From contig CALCWC010000094.1 in assembly GCA_937905985.1 (NCBI GenBank), positions 1 to 45,962 of the forward strand: a stretch of 45,962 nucleotides of DNA. Direction: 5' to 3'. Position numbers and translations under genes: made by a program. Under the pieces are notes generated by a model, which was not told where the DNA came from, did no database searches, and saw only the letters and a program-made list of their open reading frames with translations. Shown one piece after another: positions 34,221 through 41,696 of the stretch (position 1 is its first letter; each line of letters begins with the position of its first letter). Source of the DNA: an uncultured Verrucomicrobiales bacterium. Its GTDB lineage: Bacteria; Verrucomicrobiota; Verrucomicrobiia; Verrucomicrobiales; Akkermansiaceae.

Positions 34221-34820
34221 TTACTTGCGGATGGTGACGATGGAATCCACCCAATCGGTGACGGACTTCTTGGAATCGCCGATGGTGGCGCCGGGGAAGG
34301 CACCGCCCTTCAGCGCGGTGGCCTTGGAGAGGAGCTCCGCGGCATCCTTCTCGCAGCGGGCCATACCGCCGCTGCCGTGCGTGACGAACAGCGCCACCTT
34401 CTTGCCCGTGAAGTTGTTCTTGGTCAGGAAGGTACGGACGGGCGGAGCAATGGAGCTCCACCAGTTGGGCGTGCCCACAAAGATGAGGTCGTACTTGGTC
34501 AAATCAATGGAATCGGGCTTGATGGCGGGGGTCTTCTCCTGCTGCACCTCGTCCTTGGCCTGCGTCACGCATGCGTTGTAGTCGGAGGGGTAGGGCTTGG
34601 CGGGTGTAATCTCCTGCAGGGTGCCGCCGGTGTGCTCGGCAATGTACTCTGCGGCCTTGCGGGTGTTGCCGCTCCAGGAATAGTAGACCACAAGCACGCG
34701 CTCCTTGTCCACCACGGGCTTGTCCTGTGCCGCGGCATCGGTCTGCTGGGCCGTGGCATTGTCCGCTATCAGGGCGGCGGCGGCGGCAAGGGCCGCGAAT
34801 AATTTGGCTATCGTTTTCAT
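34221..34820 (-). CDS. Exported flavodoxin-like protein
   Basis: 199 aa. The N-terminus is a signal peptide (KLFAALAAAAALIADNATAQ), followed by a complete flavodoxin fold. The FMN phosphate loop YYSWSGNTRKAAEYI is at residues about 46-60. FVGTPNWWSSIAPPVRTFL follows near 115, and VTHGSGG near 147. Flavodoxins carry electrons via FMN, usually in the cytoplasm. Here export to the periplasm is predicted, as in some gut bacteria that encode secreted flavodoxin-like proteins. The partner is unknown. It has its own promoter with a 21-nt spacing to the ATG. Confidence 0.85.
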   Translation of the reverse strand: MKTIAKLFAALAAAAALIADNATAQQTDAAAQDKPVVDKERVLVVYYSWSGNTRKAAEYIAEHTGGTLQEITPAKPYPSDYNACVTQAKDEVQQEKTPAIKPDSIDLTKYDLIFVGTPNWWSSIAPPVRTFLTKNNFTGKKVALFVTHGSGGMARCEKDAAELLSKATALKGGAFPGATIGDSKKSVTDWVDSIVTIRK

Positions 34821-34841
34821 TGAAATTAGAAGTTCGCGCGC

Positions 34842-34869
34842 ATTTTACCAACTTGCGAGCCCCTTGCAA
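34842..34869 (-). promoter_or_regulatory. Promoter of the exported flavodoxin
   Basis: Minus strand: TTGCAA (34869-34864), 16-bp spacer, TAAAAT (34847-34842). Confidence 0.6.
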
Positions 34870-34933
34870 GCGAAATTTGAGCATTCCATGCCAAAATGGC
34901 AAACAAAATTCACGGGGCCGCCGAAGAAACGGC

Positions 34934-34962
34934 TTGCGCCGGCGCGGCGGGTGTGCTAGGAT
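34934..34962 (+). promoter_or_regulatory. Promoter of the pseudopilin-aro operon
   Basis: TTGCGC (34934-34939), 17-bp spacer, TAGGAT (34957-34962), ATG 8 nt further on. This predicts a leaderless mRNA. Confidence 0.65.
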
Positions 34963-34970
34963 ACGCGCGT

Positions 34971-35681
34971 ATGAAGACCCGTTTCATCCCCCGTTCCGCC
35001 AAGGGCTTTACGCTTATCGAGCTCCTTGTGGTCATTGCCATTCTGGCCACCATTGCCGGCATTGCTTTCCCCGTCTACATGTCCGTGCAGGAAAACGCCA
35101 AGAAGACTGCGGCCAAGAAGGGCTGCACGGACCTGGTGGAGGCCTGCACGCGCTACTCGCAGGATTACAACGGCATGATGCCGTATGACACCCGCGCCAC
35201 CCAGCCGGACGAGCAGGACCAGATTTACCTCACCACGGAGGGCGACAAGGACGCCCGCATGATTGCCATCCTGACCAACCGCGAGGGTGACGACGCCGAC
35301 CGCATCAACACCACGCGCGACACCTACCTGCGCGCGGACGAGCAGGCCACCAAGCTCAACGGCCTGTACGTGAAGGATGAAGAAATCGGCTACTACGATG
35401 CCTGGGGCCAGCCCTACTACGTGACCATCAACGAGACGGACGAAGGCGCGTTCGACCCGTTCGACGAGAAGAACCGCGTGCGCGGCAAGAAGTGCCTGGT
35501 GTACAGCACCGGCTCCAACATGGAGGGTGTGGCTGCGCCGCACAGCTCCCAGCCCAAGGCTAAGAAGGGTGCCAAGAAGGGCGGCAAGAAGTCTTCCAAG
35601 AAGAACAAGAAGAACGCCGCGGACGAGGAATACCTTGAGCAGATCGAGGATAACATCTACTCCTGGAAGAGCGTCAAGTGA
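34971..35681 (+). CDS. Type II secretion / pilus-like pseudopilin with lysine-rich tail
   Basis: 236 aa. The class III signal peptide is clear: basic leader, cleavage after Gly12, then FTLIELLVVIAIL with Glu at mature position 5, followed by the long N-terminal helix. The globular part keeps pseudopilin features (WGQPYYVTIN, KCLVYSTGSN). Near the C-terminus a stretch of about 24 residues (about 195-218) is almost only Lys, Gly, Ser and Ala (KKGAKKGGKKSSKKNKKN), unlike usual pseudopilins. After cleavage by a prepilin peptidase it would assemble in an envelope fibre or secretion pseudopilus. Its stop overlaps the start of the aro gene (GTGA), coupling the two. Confidence 0.85.
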   Translation: MKTRFIPRSAKGFTLIELLVVIAILATIAGIAFPVYMSVQENAKKTAAKKGCTDLVEACTRYSQDYNGMMPYDTRATQPDEQDQIYLTTEGDKDARMIAILTNREGDDADRINTTRDTYLRADEQATKLNGLYVKDEEIGYYDAWGQPYYVTINETDEGAFDPFDEKNRVRGKKCLVYSTGSNMEGVAAPHSSQPKAKKGAKKGGKKSSKKNKKNAADEEYLEQIEDNIYSWKSVK

Positions 35682-36739
35682 ACAATCCGTTCCTCACAGA
35701 CGACGTCCGCATCACGGACATCCGCCCGCTGATATCCCCGGCCATCCTGATGCAGGATTTCCCGGCATCGGATGAGGCGCAGAAGCTGGTGTTCGATGCC
35801 CGCGCGGCGTTCCGGAAGATATTGAAGGGGGAGGACGACCGCCTGGCGGTGATGGTGGGGCCCTGCTCCATCCACGACACGGTGGCAGCCACCGACTATG
35901 CCCAGAGGCTGGCCGAAGTGCGCCGCAAGTATGAGGACGACCTGCTCATCATCATGCGCGTGTACTTTGAGAAGCCCCGCACCACCGTGGGCTGGAAGGG
36001 GCTCATCAACGACCCCTACATGGACGGCACGTACAACATCAACAGCGGCCTGCGCATTGCACGCGGCCTGCTGGTGCGCCTGGCGGAAATGGACGTGCCC
36101 GCCGCCACGGAGTTCCTGGATGTCATCACCCCGCAGTACATCAGCGATCTGGTGTCCTGGGGCGCCATCGGCGCGCGCACCACGGAAAGCCAGGTGCACC
36201 GCGAGCTCGCCAGCGGCCTCTCCATGCCCATCGGCTTCAAGAACGGCACCTCCGGCAACATGCAGATTGCCGTGGACGGCATCATCTCCGCCGCACATCC
36301 CCACAGTTTCCTCTCCGTCACCAAGCAGGGTGTCTCCGCCATCGTTTCCACCGCAGGGAACGATAGCTGCCACATCATCCTGCGCGGATCCTCCCAAGGC
36401 CCCAACTACGGCGAGGAATTCGTCGCCAAGGCCTGGAACATCCAGCAGCGCGCCGGTATCAACAGCCGCATCATGATCGACTGCTCCCACGGCAACAGCC
36501 ACAAGAAGTGGCAGGAGCAGCCGGAGGTGGCCGCCGAGGTGGCGCGCCAGATTGCCGCCGGCTCCCAGTGCATCGGCTCCGTCATGATTGAGAGCAACCT
36601 CTGCTCCGGCAACCAGAAGTGCCAAAAGCCCCTCAAGTACGGCGTGAGCATCACCGATGCCTGCATCGATTGGGACGGCACCCTCGCCATGCTGGACACC
36701 CTGGCACGGGCCGTCCGCACCCGCAGGAAGAAAAAGTAA
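35678..36739 (+). CDS. 3-deoxy-7-phosphoheptulonate (DAHP) synthase, type I
   Basis: Condenses phosphoenolpyruvate with erythrose 4-phosphate, the first step of the shikimate pathway to aromatic amino acids. At 353 aa it matches AroF/AroG/AroH of E. coli. Conserved motifs are GPCSIHD (residues about 55-61), EKPRTTVGWKGLINDP, and the metal- and substrate-binding DCSHGNSHK near 268. Which of the three feedback types it is cannot be judged, so no letter is assigned. The GTG start overlaps the pseudopilin stop by 4 nt, an odd partnership of envelope fibre and aromatic biosynthesis. A terminator follows. Confidence 0.93.
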   Translation: MNNPFLTDDVRITDIRPLISPAILMQDFPASDEAQKLVFDARAAFRKILKGEDDRLAVMVGPCSIHDTVAATDYAQRLAEVRRKYEDDLLIIMRVYFEKPRTTVGWKGLINDPYMDGTYNINSGLRIARGLLVRLAEMDVPAATEFLDVITPQYISDLVSWGAIGARTTESQVHRELASGLSMPIGFKNGTSGNMQIAVDGIISAAHPHSFLSVTKQGVSAIVSTAGNDSCHIILRGSSQGPNYGEEFVAKAWNIQQRAGINSRIMIDCSHGNSHKKWQEQPEVAAEVARQIAAGSQCIGSVMIESNLCSGNQKCQKPLKYGVSITDACIDWDGTLAMLDTLARAVRTRRKKK

Positions 36740-36752
36740 CGGGGTCCGTGCT

Positions 36753-36773
36753 CCCCGCCGTTCGACGGCGGGG
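36753..36773 (+). terminator. Hairpin after DAHP synthase
   Basis: CCCCGCCGT-TCG-ACGGCGGGG perfect stem, followed by GGTGCCGTTT. Confidence 0.65.
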
Positions 36774-36844
36774 GGTGCCGTTTCTCCCGCGCGCGGGGTG
36801 GATACAGGCCACCACCGCCCTACCACATGAAATTCCGTTGAAGC

Positions 36845-37663
36845 ATGGCGTATCTTCTGGCCGCCACTTTATGCATGGCCCTCTCCTTCGGGCTTATCGG
36901 CAACGTGCTGGCCGGGCTTCCTCCCGGTCAAGTGGCGTTTTGCCGCCTGCTGGCGGCGGCCCTGGTGTTTCTTCCCCTGCTGCGCAAAGGCCTGGGGCGG
37001 CGCATGCACATGCGGGCCGCGCTGGCGGGCGTGGTGCAGTTTGGAGCCATGTACCTGCTGTTCATCCACGCATTCCGCTACCTGCAGGGGAGCGAGGCCG
37101 CCCTGCTCACCGCCGCCACCCCCGTGTATGTGGCTCTGGCCGCCTGCATCTTCGGGGAACGCTTCCGCGCCGGGCTCCTGCCCTGCCTGCTGCTCGCGGT
37201 GGCGGGTGCCGCCCTCGCCGCCTGGCAACGCCTGCCTTGGATGCATATCCTCGCGGGGGTCCTGCTCATGGAAGGCGCCAACCTTTGCTTTGCCCTGGGG
37301 CAGGTGCTCTGGAAACACTGGAGGCTGGACGACCGGTGCATGCCCACGGCCTACGCCGCCGCCGCCCTGGCCGTGCTGCCCACCTGCCTGGCGGTTGAAC
37401 CGGCCAGCCCCACCGCGGCGCAATGGCTGGCCCTGCTCTATTTGGGCACCGTGCCCACCGGACTCGGCTTCTGGCTCTGGAACCGCGGGGCGGGGCGCGT
37501 GGGATACCCCGTGCTCGCCGTCATGAACAACGCCAAGATTCCCGCCGCCATCCTCTTCTCCATCATCATCTTCGGCGAGCGCGTCTCTCCCCTGCCCTTT
37601 GCCATCGGATGCGCCCTTGTCCTCATCTCCATTCTTCTCGCCCAACGCATCAGCCAAAAGTAA
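36845..37663 (+). CDS. EamA/DMT-family exporter
   Basis: 272 aa with ten predicted transmembrane helices in two repeats of five, the layout of the drug/metabolite transporter superfamily. Typical EamA features are FCRLLAAALVFLPLL in the second helix, GSEAALLTAATPVYVAL near residue 85, and a glycine/proline-rich final half (TVPTGLGFWLWNRG, KIPAAILFSIIIFGERVS). Family members export amino acids, metabolites or drugs; the substrate is not deducible. The ATG at 36845 starts the first helix after only two residues. No clear promoter is seen. Confidence 0.88.
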   Translation: MAYLLAATLCMALSFGLIGNVLAGLPPGQVAFCRLLAAALVFLPLLRKGLGRRMHMRAALAGVVQFGAMYLLFIHAFRYLQGSEAALLTAATPVYVALAACIFGERFRAGLLPCLLLAVAGAALAAWQRLPWMHILAGVLLMEGANLCFALGQVLWKHWRLDDRCMPTAYAAAALAVLPTCLAVEPASPTAAQWLALLYLGTVPTGLGFWLWNRGAGRVGYPVLAVMNNAKIPAAILFSIIIFGERVSPLPFAIGCALVLISILLAQRISQK

Positions 37664-37862
37664 CCCTTTTGGCGTTCGCCTACCGCTAAATCTGCCTCCA
37701 CCTGAAAAAAATGAGGCCCTGGGCAATTTTTTGAAAAAAATGCATTTTTTTGTCGTGCATTTCGCCTTCTGGGTGCTTATAGGTAGTAGAGAGAGCCATC
37801 CAGCCGCGGGTGCGGCAGAAACGCGGCAACCTCGCATACACCCAAATAGATTCATGTTACCG
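37664..37862. other. Gene-free AT-rich stretch
   Basis: No gene seen. It holds A- and T-tracts (37720-37752) and then TGCATTTCGCC...CTTATAGG, resembling the arrangement upstream of the 19028 gene. It may be the promoter region of the 37863 gene, with start near 37788 and a long leader. Confidence 0.35.
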
Positions 37863-38462
37863 ATGAAAAAGAGTACAAAATTCCCGGCATGGAGCCTGTG
37901 TGCGCTCATGCTTTGCGTCTGCTCTCCATATGCCATAGGCAACACCGAGCAAGGTACCGCCCCCAGGAAAAACCCGGTCTCACCCCGTCAAATTGCAGCG
38001 AAAGAGTCAACCCCTGTAACCGATTTCTGCGCTCAGGAGAAACAGAAAATCGCTTCCCTCCCTCATCTTAAATTGGTCCTTTGGTTGGAAGATGGAGAAT
38101 ATAATGCTGAGCTGTCTGATGCTGATGCCCGAACAATCCGTGAGCTGCTTCTTGCCCATACCCGTTACAAGGCACCTTTGAAACAAGGACGTGAAGACTT
38201 CTGGAAAAACATTGACGATGGGTACGAACCTCCCATGACCATATTGGTATTTGAAGGCGACGACAAGACGCAGTTCCTTGACTTGAGTATCGGATTTGAA
38301 TTGATATCACAATCTAAAAACAAACAGCTGGAAGAAAATGGGTACTGTTTTACCGGGGTGGAAATCCTTTTGGAGGATAGCGCCTACCAGAAACTGCTGC
38401 AAGTCCTCAAGCCGTATGTGCCGGCAATGTGGAAAGCGGATTTTGAACGGATGACCAAATAG
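37863..38462 (+). CDS. Small exported protein
   Basis: 199 aa from the ATG at 37863; 37854 is a second in-frame ATG. The signal peptide is KFPAWSLCALMLCVCSPYAIG. The mature protein is mixed alpha/beta with an acidic, aromatic middle (KLVLWLEDGEYNAELSDADAR; VFEGDDKTQFLDLSIG), and no family is recognised. It has lower GC than the preceding housekeeping genes and begins a run of small orphan envelope proteins. Confidence 0.65.
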   Translation: MKKSTKFPAWSLCALMLCVCSPYAIGNTEQGTAPRKNPVSPRQIAAKESTPVTDFCAQEKQKIASLPHLKLVLWLEDGEYNAELSDADARTIRELLLAHTRYKAPLKQGREDFWKNIDDGYEPPMTILVFEGDDKTQFLDLSIGFELISQSKNKQLEENGYCFTGVEILLEDSAYQKLLQVLKPYVPAMWKADFERMTK

Positions 38463-38509
38463 ACGGGAAAAGCCTCAACACTTTCGCCTACCTGATAGTC
38501 AATACACTC

Positions 38510-38977
38510 ATGAATGCATCCCCTTCCACTTGCAGGGTTACCCAGATTTGGAAAGCCGCCTTGTATTCAATCGGAATATGGATCCCGTTTCATTTATTGA
38601 TGGTAAGGTTGCTTAACCTTCATCGTTTTTCTGCAATCATCAAGCATTTTGACCTTTACCTACTCGTTGTCACAGGCGCAGCTCTTGTCGTCTCCCTATG
38701 CATCTCGGTTGTGGTTAAATTCATTCTTGCCGTTCCGTATTTTTCCTCGCGGCAAAAGAAATTGATTGTTCTCGTTGGTTTCTCTTACTGGTACATTCCT
38801 TTCATTCTTCTAAGGGTATTAGGTGGTGATGTTATCGGATTGAGAGAATGGATGGGGCTCCTGTTTGTTTGGCCGCTGATGTTCGCGCCTATTCCCATGC
38901 TCTTGCTGTTCTTCATGAACAGGAGTGCCATCATGCCGCGGGTGCGGCGGGTAGGGGCGTACCTCGCAAAACATTAA
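38510..38977 (+). CDS. Small integral membrane protein
   Basis: 155 aa with four hydrophobic segments (about 12-31, 47-68, 82-101, 113-138), separated by short basic loops and ending in a basic tail. It is probably an inner-membrane protein. No conserved motif recognised. It lies in the low-GC run, 47 nt after the previous gene and 19 nt before a repeated leader ORF. Confidence 0.6.
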   Translation: MNASPSTCRVTQIWKAALYSIGIWIPFHLLMVRLLNLHRFSAIIKHFDLYLLVVTGAALVVSLCISVVVKFILAVPYFSSRQKKLIVLVGFSYWYIPFILLRVLGGDVIGLREWMGLLFVWPLMFAPIPMLLLFFMNRSAIMPRVRRVGAYLAKH

Positions 38978-38996
38978 CACAGAAAGTTAACAAACC

Positions 38997-39122
38997 ATGA
39001 CCAGCATCGTATTCCACATCGAAAACAGCGTTGTGCCCAGCGCCCGGCCCGGAACTGATAGACTCCCTTTAACCTCAACTTCATCCCTCTATGGGATGGC
39101 AATGAAAGCAATCCGCAAATGA
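38997..39122 (+). CDS. Repeated leader ORF, copy 1 (41 codons)
   Basis: Encodes a 41-aa peptide beginning MTSIVFHIENSV. The DNA from about 38978 to 39110 is a diverged copy of 39810-40010: the first 44 nt around the ATG match at about 38 positions, and the 3' part (GATAGACTCCCTTTAA...) matches again after a ~75-nt gap. The stop overlaps the ATG of the lipoprotein gene (ATGA), as expected for translational coupling. Function unknown; it may be a relic of a duplicated gene start. Confidence 0.4.
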   Translation: MTSIVFHIENSVVPSARPGTDRLPLTSTSSLYGMAMKAIRK

Positions 39123-39790
39123 ACACCTACACAAAACATTTAAGGACGCTAGGCAAGGTGTGGACTCTGACCCTCGCCTCGCTTTGCCTGCTGACTTCAT
39201 GCCAATCGAACAAGATTGGGGAAGACTTCGAGAGCTGCCATGTTCAGGGCATCAACATATCCAAAGAGCCACACCAGGTTCTAAGGTACCATGTCAATCT
39301 TGGCAACATGCCCCCCTTCGCGCCCTATGTCAACAAGGTGGTGACATTCAAATCACCCTGCGCCATACAAGTGTATCACCATTTTGAGGGACTTATCTGG
39401 TACAGCCTGGAAGACTATACCCCACAGAGCGGCACACAGAAATATCCCTGTATCCGTCTGATTCCCATTTACAGCGGAAAGATTGCATGTGTCGTAGGCA
39501 CATGGGTTTATATCAAGAATGAACTGTTTGCAAATAATGTGAAGGCCCTGGTAGAAGTCTGCACAGACCAATTGAATGACGGAAAACCCTTTTACATCTG
39601 GTATGATTGGGGATACGAGCCTACAAGGAAAGAGGGCGTTGATATACATCTGAAGAGGGCACCCTGGGAACCCACGGAAGTCAAAAACAACAGATTGGTT
39701 GATGATATTATGAAAGCGGCAAAACTGCCTTCAAGCTCTCAGCTGCCCAATAGGAGCTTTATAAAGATACCCACCCCGCCTACGCCTTAG
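39119..39790 (+). CDS. Orphan lipoprotein
   Basis: 223 aa. The lipoprotein signal peptide is VWTLTLASLCLLTSC (lipid-anchored Cys at about residue 28). The mature part contains aromatic-rich strands (IQVYHHFEGLIWYSLED; FYIWYDWGYEP), suggesting a compact beta domain; no family recognised. Translation is probably coupled to the short ORF ending at its start codon. It is followed after 40 nt by the second copy of that ORF. Confidence 0.65.
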   Translation: MNTYTKHLRTLGKVWTLTLASLCLLTSCQSNKIGEDFESCHVQGINISKEPHQVLRYHVNLGNMPPFAPYVNKVVTFKSPCAIQVYHHFEGLIWYSLEDYTPQSGTQKYPCIRLIPIYSGKIACVVGTWVYIKNELFANNVKALVEVCTDQLNDGKPFYIWYDWGYEPTRKEGVDIHLKRAPWEPTEVKNNRLVDDIMKAAKLPSSSQLPNRSFIKIPTPPTP

Positions 39791-39830
39791 AACAAAAGCC
39801 TAAAACATCAACATAGAAAGATAACAAACC

Positions 39831-39977
39831 ATGTCCAACATCGGATTCCACATTGGAAACGGCGTTCAGTCCGGCATCCAGCCCGCAGCGATCATCATCC
39901 CCATCATTGACCCGGCACAGCATCGAGAGGTCATAACGTCGAACCATAGGCTTGCAAACCCAGCGTGGAACCGATAG
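39831..39977 (+). CDS. Repeated leader ORF, copy 2 (48 codons)
   Basis: Encodes 48 aa starting MSNIGFHIGNGVQSGIQPA, with an Ile-rich middle. Upstream (TAGAAAGATAACAAACC before the ATG) and downstream sequence match copy 1. The following 62 nt lead to a small two-helix membrane protein gene. Whether it is translated is unproven, but its start and first 12 codons recur three times in 1.3 kb. Confidence 0.4.
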   Translation: MSNIGFHIGNGVQSGIQPAAIIIPIIDPAQHREVITSNHRLANPAWNR

Positions 39978-40039
39978 ACACCCTTTAAACTCCACTTCAT
40001 CTCGCTGTGGAATGGAAATGAAATACGATAATCATTAAT

Positions 40040-40255
40040 ATGATAGGACATTTTATCTTCTTTCTGTTTCTTCTCTTATGTATGTTATTTTATATAGGCT
40101 GCCAAATAAAGCAGGGGCAATTTATCAGCTGGGAGAATGAAGACAAACCTATAAAAGGTCATGAATTTGAGTTCGCAATATGGCTTTTTGGAATGTTCTT
40201 GATATGTTTATTCTTTGTTTTTGTCCTTGTTATTATAGTATTGAAATCTTGGTAA
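40040..40255 (+). CDS. Small two-helix membrane protein
   Basis: 71 aa: a first helix (FIFFLFLLLCMLFYIGC), a charged loop of about 25 residues (KQGQFISWENEDKPIKGHEFE), and a second helix (IWLFGMFLICLFFVFVLVIIVL). No family recognised. It is AT-rich compared with the neighbourhood. It sits between leader copies 2 and 3. Confidence 0.5.
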   Translation: MIGHFIFFLFLLLCMLFYIGCQIKQGQFISWENEDKPIKGHEFEFAIWLFGMFLICLFFVFVLVIIVLKSW

Positions 40256-40270
40256 TAAACCATAAAAAAT

Positions 40271-40705
40271 ATGTCAAACATTGAATTCTACATCGGAAAA
40301 TGCGTTGTGTTCGGCCTCCAGCCAGCATGGCTCATTACCATATTGGCACTGGGCTTCTGCCCGGTTTCATTCTCGCAGGAGAATTCCCAGGCAGCCCTGC
40401 AGCAAATTAAGGCTGCAGACAGCGGCATTCTGGGTGGTAACGGCCTGTCCATTGAGACGGCCATTGTCCTCACCAGCCAAGACAATTTTGAGATGGTCAG
40501 GCAGGAGCGTGAAATTTTCCGCGCCGTCTATGGCTTCAGGCCGGAGAACCAGAGCCTCATAAAGAAAAACGGGCGTTATTATGACGTGTGGAGAGGTAAC
40601 GGCAAAACGCTCTATTTCGATATTACCGCGTATTGGCAACACCAGTACGGCGCGCAGCCCTCCGCCTCCCTACTCGATCAGCAAAAAGAAAACGAAAGGA
40701 AGTAG
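40271..40705 (+). CDS. Exported protein whose N-terminus is leader copy 3
   Basis: 144 aa. The first 19 residues (MSNIEFYIGKCVVFGLQPA) match the two leader ORFs, but here the frame continues into a hydrophobic segment (WLITILALGFCPVSFSQ), giving a signal-peptide-like start, then a mature domain of about 105 residues. That domain has the recognisable layout GGNGLSIETAIVL ... YGFRPENQSLIKKNGRYYDVW ... LYFDIT, shared by small secreted proteins of unknown function. It may use a downstream start, or be a true fusion of leader and secreted protein. Confidence 0.6.
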   Translation: MSNIEFYIGKCVVFGLQPAWLITILALGFCPVSFSQENSQAALQQIKAADSGILGGNGLSIETAIVLTSQDNFEMVRQEREIFRAVYGFRPENQSLIKKNGRYYDVWRGNGKTLYFDITAYWQHQYGAQPSASLLDQQKENERK

Positions 40706-40775
40706 GGGTATAAATCAGCAATAATGCCCTGTGGCACGGCAATATGCTATAATGTATCACAAAATATCAATCGCA

Positions 40776-41228
40776 ATGAAACATAAAAAAGTTTACTTCA
40801 TCTCACTTTTCTCATTTGTTTGTTTTATCGGTGTCTTTATGGTGCATATATACTTGTCTCGTGAAAACTGGATTGAAGAAGGTAACGCAGCCGAGCTTTG
40901 GGACAGCCTATCTGCTCTTTTTGACCCCATGCTGTTAATGGCCGAAATACAGTATATTTGTATATATTTAGCCTTATTTCTTTCGTTTTTACTCAAAAAA
41001 AATCATCCGTGGCCAGCTATTATTTTATTGATATGGGGATTAACCTGGATGCCGGTGGCCTATGTATGCACAAGTGATTTTCTGCGCAGCGGCGGAGCTC
41101 CTTTGGGCATGCCTATATCAGCGGTCGTTATTCCTGTATTTGCGGCAATACTGCTTGCTGAAGCAGCGATTGTTCTCATTATCCGGGGCTGCACCAAATC
41201 CGCTGATGCCCGAAAGCGGTTGCGCTAG
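40776..41228 (+). CDS. Small integral membrane protein
   Basis: 150 aa from the ATG at 40776; the frame opens at 40731, but a -10-like TATAAT lies at 40748-40753 between the two ATGs. Four hydrophobic segments (about 5-25, 55-76, 80-100, 108-135) with a short basic tail. No family recognised. It is the last of the small orphan genes. Its stop codon abuts the structured element that begins at 41229. Confidence 0.6.
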   Translation: MKHKKVYFISLFSFVCFIGVFMVHIYLSRENWIEEGNAAELWDSLSALFDPMLLMAEIQYICIYLALFLSFLLKKNHPWPAIILLIWGLTWMPVAYVCTSDFLRSGGAPLGMPISAVVIPVFAAILLAEAAIVLIIRGCTKSADARKRLR

Positions 41229-41500
41229 TGTCCTGTTGGGAAAGTCCACAAGGAGCCGCGATGATGCGGAATCCCAGACCTGAAGAACAAAGCTGCCGAC
41301 GGCGGTAAGGCAGATTAGCCAGAAGCGGAGCTTCTGCCCCGAAGGGGTGAGGGCGCGAGGGGCGCGCCTGAAGCAACTGCGGGGAGGTAACGAGCCGTGG
41401 GAAAGGAAGTTCGAGGGAAAATCCCGACTACGCGTGTAGACAGGATACCGCCGTATGGCGCAGGCGCTCTAGAAAACCAGCCCTTCCCTTTCCTTCGGGA
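41229..41500 (+). ncRNA. Highly structured RNA-like element (omega-RNA/HEARO-like or group II intron fragment)
   Basis: No plausible ORF. The forward strand folds into a string of short perfect helices: TGGGA/TCCCA (41237-41276) enclosing CCGC-GATGAT-GCGG, CTGCC/GGCAG (41293-41313), AGAAGC-GGA-GCTTCT (41321-41335), CCCC-GAA-GGGG (41337-41347), GGCGCG/CGCGCC (41352-41368), CTAC-GCGT-GTAG (41428-41439) and CGCC-GTAT-GGCG (41449-41460). The purine-rich joining sequences (AACGAGCCGTGGGAAAGG, ACAGGATACCGCC) look like a large ribozyme or guide-RNA scaffold. The string CAGATTAGCCAG resembles the CAGATAAGCCAG of IscB omega-RNA. No nuclease or maturase gene is present nearby. Confidence 0.4.
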
Positions 41501-41696
41501 CATGCCAAAAACAGGCGGGTGGGAAAAAGGGTAGCGAAAGGGATTTGAACTCGGGCATAGCCTGTTCAAGAACAAGGCGAGGCACAGCGCAATGGGGAGA
41601 GTGCCCGCGCCGAAGACGCGCTAAGTTCACAAAATCTCGAAGCCCCTCAAGGGCGCAGCCTTGGCGGAGACGGGCATTTCCTATGCTCCCACGCTT
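41501..41696. other. Gene-free tail of the structured element
   Basis: Contains further pairing (TTGAAC...GTTCAA and GCCTGTTC-AA-GAACAAGGC around 41550-41582) and, at 41652-41673, the phrase GGCGCAGCCTTGGCGGAGACGG also found in the repeat element at 32.7 kb. No ORF supported. Confidence 0.4.

Noticed and set aside
41229..41640. tmRNA or RNase P RNA
   Set aside because: No tRNA-like ends or tag reading frame for tmRNA, and the conserved RNase P core strings are not visible.
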